Assembly: GCA_025060625.1 (NCBI GenBank)
Contig: JANXBR010000002.1
Span: 1 to 46,165, forward strand
Source of the DNA: Thermodesulfovibrio sp.
Lineage (GTDB): Bacteria > Nitrospirota > Thermodesulfovibrionia > Thermodesulfovibrionales > Thermodesulfovibrionaceae
DNA length: 46,165 nt
Reading direction: 5' to 3'
Under the pieces are notes generated by a model, which worked only from the letters and a program-made list of their open reading frames with translations, did no database searches and had not been told where the DNA came from. The position numbers were made by a program, and so were the translations under genes. Each line of letters begins with the position of its first letter. The stretch's first letter is position 1. Shown one piece after another: positions 39,229-46,165 of this stretch.

Positions 39229-42138
39229 TTAGTCTTGTTTTTTCTTGGGTAGTTCCATAATGGTTCCCACTACTCCAATAATTTTTCCATCCTCATATAT
39301 TGGATTGCCAGTTGTTTTAATAGTTATCTCCTCCCCAGTATATTTTTTAAAAGGAAATATTAGGTCATAAGGAACTCCCTCTTTTAAGCATTTATTAAAG
39401 GCTTCGTAAATCTCCTTTGCTCTATCTCCATAACATTTAAGGGATTTTTCAATCAATAAAAGAGGATCATCTTCATACTCTCTCTTTTCAAGACCATGAA
39501 TAAGATAGACCTCATCGGTCCAGTACATCTTGTGATTTATAATATCAAAATACCATCCACCAATATTAGCAATCTTATGCGTTTCCTTCATTATTTTTTC
39601 CTTTATCTCAAGAGATTGAGTTACCCTCTTGTACTCAGTAATATCAATAAAAACTAATACAACTCCTGTGCTGTCAGATTTTTTATAAATGAAGGGATTG
39701 ATTTTCATCAAATAGCTGCTTCCATCAGTTGTCTCTATTTCGTGAGATATCGGTCTTCCATCAATAATTGCCCTTTTAATATGAATATATGGTTCAAAAT
39801 CTATAATTTTGTGATTTATATGATTGATTGGTGCTCCTATATCAATGTCTGCTATATCAAATATATCTTTAACCTTTGGGGAGTATTTCTTTATTCTCAA
39901 ATCTGGATCAAGCATGATTATCCCTATCTGAGAGGATGTTAAAAGGCTCTCTAAGTCATTTTGCAGTTCAGTTAGTTCAATTATTTTATTTTGCAATTCA
40001 TTGTTGACTGTGTAAAGCTCTTCATTAGTTGCCTGAAGTTCTTCATTGGTTGCCTGGAGTTCTTCATTACTTGCCAGGAGTTCTTCATTGGTTGCCTGAA
40101 GTTCTTCATTTGAAGTCTCAAGTTCTTCAATTGTAGCATGAAGTCTCTCCTTTGTTCTCTGAAGTTCATTTTCAAGTTCTTTAATATAACTTTCTTTTAG
40201 GCTCAACGATGAATCTTCAAAAACCTCCACCTCTTCAGAAATTTTTTCTTGAGTTTTTTGACTAATCATTAATATGCAGAAATAATTTTCTTCAGATTCA
40301 TCTATAGGGATTATTTCAAATTGAACAGCTTCTTTTTTCTTCGGGATTTTTTTTGTAATCTTTACTCTCTTAGAGAAGTCTATTGATTTTTTTATCATGC
40401 TAATAAGTATTTTTGAAAAATCTTTTTTGATTACTTTCTCTAAGTTTAGACTTGGTACACCAATCGGAAGGGTAAAATATTTATCAACATTTCCATCTAA
40501 ATAGATAAGGTTCAAATTTTTATCTACTACAGCGATAGCATCAAAAAATTTTTTAGAGATTGCTTTTAAGATTATTTCCGTATTAAGTCCCTTTTCTTTG
40601 TGATAAGTATCAGCAAAATATTGATAGATAATATTTTTTCTTAAATTATCCTGTGTTTTTTCTACTGAGATTCTTTCAATAGGAATTTCCAGGGCCTGTC
40701 TTATGTTTTCTCTTGCTTTGTATATTTTTAGTTTTGAATCCAGAGTTTCAAAGAGTTTTGTATGTTCACCTATTGACTCGCTTGTGCCAAGAACCAGTGT
40801 TCCTCCTTTCTTAAGAGAGAAGTAGAATATTTTTATTAGCCTGTTTTGAGTCTCTGGTTTTAAGTATATAAGCAGATTTCTACAACTTAATAGACATATG
40901 TTGGTAAATGGTGGATCTTTAAGAATGTTATGTTCAGCGAAAACTATTGATTCTCTGATTCTTCTCTTTATTATGTACTGATTATCACTCTTTGTGAAGT
41001 ATTTACTTAAAAATTCATGGGGCACATCGGCAGCTATGCTTTCTGGATAAATTCCCAATGAGGCAACTTGTAAGGCTCGCCTGTCAATATCGGTAGCAAA
41101 AATTTTAATTTTGCGACTAACCCTCATTTTTTCCATTACATCATTGAATAGAATAGAGATTGTATAAGCTTCTTCCCCAGTTGAACAACCAGCTACCCAT
41201 ACTCTCAGCCATTCATCATCAAATTTTTCTATGATATCAGGAATATATTTTTCTCTTAACTCTTGAAAAACCTGAATGTCTCTGAAAAAGCTTGTTACTC
41301 CAATGAGAAAATCTTTATATAGTAGTTCAATTTCTGTAGGGTTTTTGTATAAATAGTTAAGATAGTCTACTATGTTTTCCACTCTGTTAATTGCCATTCT
41401 TCTTTCAATTCTTCTTATAATGTTTGAAGGTTTATAGAGAGTAAAGTCTACATTATGGTTTGCCTTAAGGAGAGCGAGAATTCTCTGGAGAATTTCATCC
41501 TTCGTAATAACATCATCTTTTTCCTCAACAATGTAGTTTGTCGGATACTTTGGCATGGAAATAATCTTTTTAGCAATCTCTACTGGATTCATAACAAAAT
41601 CAACAACTCCAGTAGATATAGCTGATTTAGGCATACCATCAAACTTAGCTGATTTCTCATCTTGAACAAAGATTATTCCACCATGTTCCTTAATATCTCT
41701 TATTCCTCTTGCACCATCCGTTCCTGTTCCTGATAATATCACAGCTATAGCCTTTTCACCCTGGTCTATTGCAAGTGAACGAAGAAAAGTGTCAATGGGA
41801 AAATTAAGTCCTGTTAAATCGGATACATCCTCTACAACTAATTTTCCATTGGATATGGTCATTTTCTTTTTTGGTGGTATAACATAGATATTTCCTCCTT
41901 CAACTATCATACCATTTTTCGCCTCATGAACAGGTATTTTTGTTCGCTTTGATAAAATTTCTACCATCATGCTTTTGTAATTAGGCGAGAGATGTTGGAT
42001 GATTATTACTGCTATGTTGTTCTTTATTGGCAAATTTTGAACAAAAGACTCAATAGCCTCAAGTCCTCCTGCTGAAGCACCAAGACAAACAAAGTAATCT
42101 GGAAATTTTGATCTTTGAGTTAAATTAGAGTCATTCAT
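39229..42138 (-). CDS. CheB methylesterase-CheR methyltransferase-PAS fusion protein
   Basis: 969 aa; CheB GASAGGLEAI, IIQHLSP, LSGTGTDGARG; CheR RRIERRMAINRV, LIGVTSFFRD, WVAGCSTGEEAYTI; EELQATN heptads; PAS domains. Confidence 0.97.
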   Translation of the reverse strand: MNDSNLTQRSKFPDYFVCLGASAGGLEAIESFVQNLPIKNNIAVIIIQHLSPNYKSMMVEILSKRTKIPVHEAKNGMIVEGGNIYVIPPKKKMTISNGKLVVEDVSDLTGLNFPIDTFLRSLAIDQGEKAIAVILSGTGTDGARGIRDIKEHGGIIFVQDEKSAKFDGMPKSAISTGVVDFVMNPVEIAKKIISMPKYPTNYIVEEKDDVITKDEILQRILALLKANHNVDFTLYKPSNIIRRIERRMAINRVENIVDYLNYLYKNPTEIELLYKDFLIGVTSFFRDIQVFQELREKYIPDIIEKFDDEWLRVWVAGCSTGEEAYTISILFNDVMEKMRVSRKIKIFATDIDRRALQVASLGIYPESIAADVPHEFLSKYFTKSDNQYIIKRRIRESIVFAEHNILKDPPFTNICLLSCRNLLIYLKPETQNRLIKIFYFSLKKGGTLVLGTSESIGEHTKLFETLDSKLKIYKARENIRQALEIPIERISVEKTQDNLRKNIIYQYFADTYHKEKGLNTEIILKAISKKFFDAIAVVDKNLNLIYLDGNVDKYFTLPIGVPSLNLEKVIKKDFSKILISMIKKSIDFSKRVKITKKIPKKKEAVQFEIIPIDESEENYFCILMISQKTQEKISEEVEVFEDSSLSLKESYIKELENELQRTKERLHATIEELETSNEELQATNEELLASNEELQATNEELQATNEELYTVNNELQNKIIELTELQNDLESLLTSSQIGIIMLDPDLRIKKYSPKVKDIFDIADIDIGAPINHINHKIIDFEPYIHIKRAIIDGRPISHEIETTDGSSYLMKINPFIYKKSDSTGVVLVFIDITEYKRVTQSLEIKEKIMKETHKIANIGGWYFDIINHKMYWTDEVYLIHGLEKREYEDDPLLLIEKSLKCYGDRAKEIYEAFNKCLKEGVPYDLIFPFKKYTGEEITIKTTGNPIYEDGKIIGVVGTIMELPKKKQD
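40018..40143 (-). repeat. Six tandem 21-bp units encoding a heptad coiled-coil (NEELQAT-type) linker within cheBR
   Basis: Units start at 40018, 40039, 40060, 40081, 40102, 40123; core ttcttcattggttgcctgaag. Confidence 0.9.
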
Positions 42139-43705
42139 CTTTAAAATTTAATGGTAAATAAACCTTAACTTTTGTTCCTATATTTGGTACTGACTCAATC
42201 TCAACTTTACCCTCATGAGCTTCTACAATACCTTTAACTTCAGATAGCCCTACTCCAAGAGCATTGATAGCAAGTTTTGTAGTAAAGAAAGGCTCAAATA
42301 CTCTATCAAATATTTCTTCTTTTATACCTTCCCCTTGATCCTCTATCTCAAATATAATCCAGCTATTTTGTTGCTCAGAGAGAACTTTATATACTCTAAT
42401 ATAAATTTTTCCACCTTCTGACATTGCCTCAATGGAGTTCTTAATAATGTGATAGAGAGCATAGGATATTAATTCTGAATCAACTATTATTTTCTCAGCA
42501 TTTAAGTTTTCATAGTTGATTACTAAATCAATGTTAGATGGAATAATATCTCTACATCTATCAAGAGTTAAAGATATAAGATTTTCTATCGTGATAGGTC
42601 TCTTTAAAAGTATTATATTTTTACTTACGTTTAAAATCTTATTTATTAAATTTGTTGCCTTTTCAACAGATTTAATAATGATATCAAGTTCTTTCTCATA
42701 TTTGCTAAGATCAGGTTCATTTTTTAGCATCTGAGCAACTACAAGTATAGGCATGTTTATATTATTCAAATTATGAGCAATTATTCCGGATATGTTGTAT
42801 ATAAATCTAATCTGTTCTTCTCTCTTTTCTCTTTCAGCCCTTTGAAGTTCTTCTGTTATGTCTCTTTTTACTGCTATGAAATTGATAATTCTACCATTTT
42901 TGTCAAATATGGGAGATATGAAAGCCTCTTCAATAAAAAATTCTCCATTTTTGTTTTTGTTTATGAATCTTCCCCGCCAAGCCTTGCCTTCTTTTAGCAT
43001 AGCCCATAGTTCTTTATAGGTTTCTTTTGGTGTCTTTCCTGATTTTAAAACTCCAGGATCTTTACCCATAAGCTCCTCTTTGCTGTAACCTGATACCTTT
43101 GTATAGTTTTCATTCACATAAACAATTCTATTTCTTCTGTCTGTTATTACTATTGAGACAGGTGCTGCTTCAATAATTGACATATATGTCCTTATAAGAT
43201 TTTCTCTATCTACTATATCTGAAATGTCAGTTATTGTTAAAAGAAGGCTATTTTTATCAATAGTTGGTCTTGTTAAAATAATAGTATTGTAAATTTTATG
43301 TTTTCCTTTTATCTTCAATTCCATTTTCTTTCCTATTTTTTCATTGAAGTAGTCTCTGAAATTTAGAATAAATTTATTTTTATCATCTGAGTCAACATAA
43401 TTGACAAAGGGAGTTCCCACTATTTCATCTGCTTCTTTACCAATTAAATTTTTAAATGCTTCATTACAGTTTTTTATTATTCCATTAATATTTATCGTCA
43501 CATATCCTATAGGTGCTGAATTAAAAAGTTCTATATATTGATTTTTTATTGTGTCAATCTCAAGATTAAGTCTTCTAAGCTCCTCGGTTTGCATCTCCAA
43601 CTCACGCTTATGGATTAACAGTTCCTGAATTAGTCTGTCTTTTTCAAGTTCATTGAGATTAGTTTCTAAGATGTTGCTATTTATCTCTATCATTTTAATC
43701 ACCAT
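42131..43705 (-). CDS. PAS-PAS sensor histidine kinase
   Basis: 524 aa; PAS repeats, IIAHNLNNINMPILV H-box, HIIKNSIEAMSEGG N-box, FEIEDQGEGI, GVGLSEVKGIVEAHEG. Confidence 0.95.
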   Translation of the reverse strand: MVIKMIEINSNILETNLNELEKDRLIQELLIHKRELEMQTEELRRLNLEIDTIKNQYIELFNSAPIGYVTININGIIKNCNEAFKNLIGKEADEIVGTPFVNYVDSDDKNKFILNFRDYFNEKIGKKMELKIKGKHKIYNTIILTRPTIDKNSLLLTITDISDIVDRENLIRTYMSIIEAAPVSIVITDRRNRIVYVNENYTKVSGYSKEELMGKDPGVLKSGKTPKETYKELWAMLKEGKAWRGRFINKNKNGEFFIEEAFISPIFDKNGRIINFIAVKRDITEELQRAEREKREEQIRFIYNISGIIAHNLNNINMPILVVAQMLKNEPDLSKYEKELDIIIKSVEKATNLINKILNVSKNIILLKRPITIENLISLTLDRCRDIIPSNIDLVINYENLNAEKIIVDSELISYALYHIIKNSIEAMSEGGKIYIRVYKVLSEQQNSWIIFEIEDQGEGIKEEIFDRVFEPFFTTKLAINALGVGLSEVKGIVEAHEGKVEIESVPNIGTKVKVYLPLNFKDE

Positions 43706-45447
43706 TAATTATTAGTTTTTAATTCTAAAGGAATTGCTTCTGAAACAAGACTTTTACCTTTTAAATCAAATAATACAAAACACTGGTTACCTGCAAAATT
43801 GAAGAAAAATTCATCTGTAAGATGATTAACTATATCAAGTCCGTACTTACTGTAGTATCCTGTCTCAATAGATGTTCTATCAAAACCTTTACCTTCATCT
43901 TCAATGGTTATGTAAATTTGTTTTTTAGTTAAAGATATAACTATTGTTAGTTTAATAGACTTATTGACGGTCTTTTCAAGTTTGGCAATAAATTTTTCAT
44001 AGTAGCTTTCTTCATGAATTTCTGAGTCCTTAATATCAGTGGTGATACCTAAATTTCCATGTTCATGGGCATTAAGAAGAAGTTCACTAAGAACAACTCC
44101 AACTTTATTTGATATATTTTTAAATCTTTTTGACCTATTAAGCCTATCACAAAAAATTTTAATAAATCTGTTTATATCTTTAAGAGTAGAATTGATCGTA
44201 AAGGTTTTCTTAAAGTATCCATCAAATGAGACTTTATTAATAAATATTGCTGTAACATCATCAGGTATTTCCTCAAGCTCATCATTTAATTTTTTCAGAA
44301 AATTTTTCATATATTTAGTCTTTGGAATACTTTGTATAAGTTTATGATAGTAAATCTTATTTTCCCTATCCTTTGCCTCAATAATACCATCTGAAACTAA
44401 AAAAACTTTTTCTAAGTTATCAATTTTTATTATATCAATTTTAAAATCATTAGTGTTTTTATTTATTGGTGTGTTATTTGGCTTTATAATTGTTAATTTT
44501 TTATCTATTACCAAAAACATAGGCGGCATTGAAAAATTGGAATATAATATCTTTTGATCCCTAAAATCTATCTCAATAAATAAGGCACAGACTATCTCTT
44601 CATCAAGCAGAATAGTTTTTATGAAATCAAGGAACTTTTTAATAGTTTTATTTATTATTGGAAAACTTATACGAGTTGTATATTTTGATATGAGATAATT
44701 TAAAATAGCCGCTGAATTTATTGAAGTAATTGAAGAGGAAAATCCCTTTCCCATTGTATCAATTAGATAAATAAAAACTCTTCTATCATCAATCAATCTT
44801 ATTGAGTAACAATCGCCACTTAAAATCTCCCTCGGTTTATAAAAAGATTTAAAGTAGTAGATATTATCTCCAACCTCAAATTTCTTAAGAAATGTGGCAT
44901 CTTTTAAGTCATCTTTAAGAATATTAACTTGTTTTTTGTATGCCTCTTTCTGATGATATTCATTATACTTCTCTTTATATTTCATTAGTTCAATTTCCTT
45001 TTTCTGCTTATCAATAAGTATCTTTTTGAGAAGTATTCTATGAACAGCATACTCAATTGCTTCAAGTAGTTTGGTTCCCATCGCAGGTTTCTTGAGATAT
45101 CTATCAACACCAAGATTTACAATTTCTGCAACTGGAAGCCTATCTTCAACAGTAAGTAATATAGTACAAATATCAGGATTATATTTTTTTGCAATTTTTA
45201 TAAGTTCTACACCTGTTAGGTCGTTCATCCAATAATCTGTTATGAGGAGATCTACATGATGGTTTTCAAGATAATATGAAGCATTGAGAGGAGAGTTTAA
45301 ACATAATAAATTAGGAATATAAGGAGATAAAAACATCTCAAGAGAAGCTGTTGTAAGATAATCATCATCAACAACCAAAACCCTTATCTCTCTTAAGATT
45401 TCAGAGGTTTCACTATATCTATATGCATGGGATGTGGAGGTAATCAT
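43705..45447 (-). CDS. Response regulator with PP2C/SpoIIE-type phosphatase and C-terminal RsbW-like HATPase
   Basis: 580 aa; REC VLVVDDDYLT...LLITDYWMNDLTG...LKKPA; PP2C SGDCYSI, DTMGKGFSSS, LVSDGIIEAKD; HATPase ELLLNAHEHGNLG, EDEGKGFD, YGLDIVNHL. Confidence 0.95.
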   Translation of the reverse strand: MITSTSHAYRYSETSEILREIRVLVVDDDYLTTASLEMFLSPYIPNLLCLNSPLNASYYLENHHVDLLITDYWMNDLTGVELIKIAKKYNPDICTILLTVEDRLPVAEIVNLGVDRYLKKPAMGTKLLEAIEYAVHRILLKKILIDKQKKEIELMKYKEKYNEYHQKEAYKKQVNILKDDLKDATFLKKFEVGDNIYYFKSFYKPREILSGDCYSIRLIDDRRVFIYLIDTMGKGFSSSITSINSAAILNYLISKYTTRISFPIINKTIKKFLDFIKTILLDEEIVCALFIEIDFRDQKILYSNFSMPPMFLVIDKKLTIIKPNNTPINKNTNDFKIDIIKIDNLEKVFLVSDGIIEAKDRENKIYYHKLIQSIPKTKYMKNFLKKLNDELEEIPDDVTAIFINKVSFDGYFKKTFTINSTLKDINRFIKIFCDRLNRSKRFKNISNKVGVVLSELLLNAHEHGNLGITTDIKDSEIHEESYYEKFIAKLEKTVNKSIKLTIVISLTKKQIYITIEDEGKGFDRTSIETGYYSKYGLDIVNHLTDEFFFNFAGNQCFVLFDLKGKSLVSEAIPLELKTNN

Positions 45448-45764
45448 TCTGACTTTGTAACTTTGAAGATATCAATAAGCCCAAGGATCTCAAATAAAAG
45501 ATAGAGATCTTCGTTTTTTGCAACAACATGTATATTTATCTTATCTTTCTGTGTCACTTTTAGGAGAAATCCTATAATTGAAGATGTAACTGCATTGGAT
45601 TCTTCAAAAACTATTTTTATATCTCGGAAATTATTAGATATCATCTCAACTATTTTCTCTCTTATAAGGGCATAATCAGCAATATTTTGGACTTGACCAT
45701 AAATTCTTATTAAGTTATTTGAGACACTGACTTCAATATTTGTATCTTTCCCAAAAATATTCAT
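45444..45764 (-). CDS. STAS-domain protein (anti-sigma factor antagonist-like)
   Basis: 106 aa; IKIVFEESNAVTSSIIGFLLKVTQ...LYLLFEILGLIDIFKV; SD gaggaggatgca upstream. Confidence 0.85.
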   Translation of the reverse strand: MNIFGKDTNIEVSVSNNLIRIYGQVQNIADYALIREKIVEMISNNFRDIKIVFEESNAVTSSIIGFLLKVTQKDKINIHVVAKNEDLYLLFEILGLIDIFKVTKSE

Positions 45765-45789
45765 TGCATCCTCCTCCTTTATAATTTGT

Positions 45790-45818
45790 ATTATATAAAT
45801 TTTTTTTTCAATTGTAAA
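45790..45818 (-). promoter_or_regulatory. Sigma70-like promoter of the STAS/REC-PP2C/HK/CheBR/... operon
   Basis: On - strand: TTTACA (45818-45813), 17-nt spacer, TATAAT (45795-45790). Confidence 0.65.
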
Positions 45819-45967
45819 GTCTCCGCCTTTCCTCTGTGGTTACTATATTATTGAAAAAGCAAAGAAATACATACTCCCTAATTGGATCATAAATGTAAAA
45901 AGTAATATACAAAATTTTTACCATAGCAATAAAATTTTAACAACATTAGTAAAAAAAGAAGGAAGTA

Positions 45968-45996
45968 TTGACATTTTTTTTAAAAGTGGATAAAAT
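45968..45996 (+). promoter_or_regulatory. Sigma70-like promoter of cydA
   Basis: TTGACA (45968-45973), 17-nt spacer, TAAAAT (45991-45996). Confidence 0.75.
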
Positions 45997-46027
45997 TAGT
46001 CAACAATTTAAAATTTAGGAGGGAGGT

Positions 46028-46165
46028 ATGGACACAGTTTTATTAAGTAGGCTACAGTTTGCCATAACTGCTGCCTTTCATTTTATCTTTGTTCCCCTTA
46101 CTCTTGGATTGTCCATCCTTGTAGCTTATATGGAGACAAAGTATGTTAAAACTGGAGACAAAGAC
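46028..46165 (+). CDS. cydA: Cytochrome bd ubiquinol oxidase subunit I (partial, runs off right edge)
   Basis: [48 protein letters not shown] aggaggg upstream. Confidence 0.9.
   Translation, partial: MDTVLLSRLQFAITAAFHFIFVPLTLGLSILVAYMETKYVKTGDKD

Noticed and set aside
40018-40143. CRISPR-like or VNTR array
   Set aside because: Repeats are contiguous 21-bp in-frame coding units without spacers; explained by a coiled-coil heptad linker.
1-46165. tRNA, rRNA, prophage, transposon or toxin-antitoxin genes
   Set aside because: None recognised from sequence; tRNAscan/Infernal and IS searches were not possible here.

Overview
The window is an AT-rich bacterial chromosome segment. Codon usage and gene content resemble Nitrospirota/Thermodesulfovibrio, but that is inference only. 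From 1 to about 23.8 kb it is mostly housekeeping genes: histone-deacetylase-like protein, GH57, ftsB-like, eno, DUF401, lpd, gcvH, murA, relA/spoT, tsaC/sua5, a TgpA-like/DUF58/MoxR trio, ppaC, folK, ruvC, gmhA, HIT, type-4 UDG, nadK, tsaE, lspA and ileS. From 24.2 to 32.1 kb there is a compact cellulose operon (bcsA-bcsB-bcsZ-bcsC-like, + strand). Converging on it from the - strand is a tightly packed signalling operon of about 12.7 kb (45.8 to 33.0 kb): STAS, REC-PP2C-HATPase, PAS histidine kinase, CheB-CheR-PAS fusion, small PAS/Cys4 protein, orphan TauA/NMT1-like substrate-binding protein, GGDEF-EAL, and a hybrid kinase with HPt. Between the two operons lies a decayed cheD remnant that the ORF track does not show. 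The right edge is the start of cydA behind a near-consensus sigma70 promoter. The most interesting candidate is the combined partner-switch / Che-like / c-di-GMP operon next to the c-di-GMP-responsive cellulose synthase. No rRNA, tRNA, CRISPR array, transposase or phage gene was recognised.
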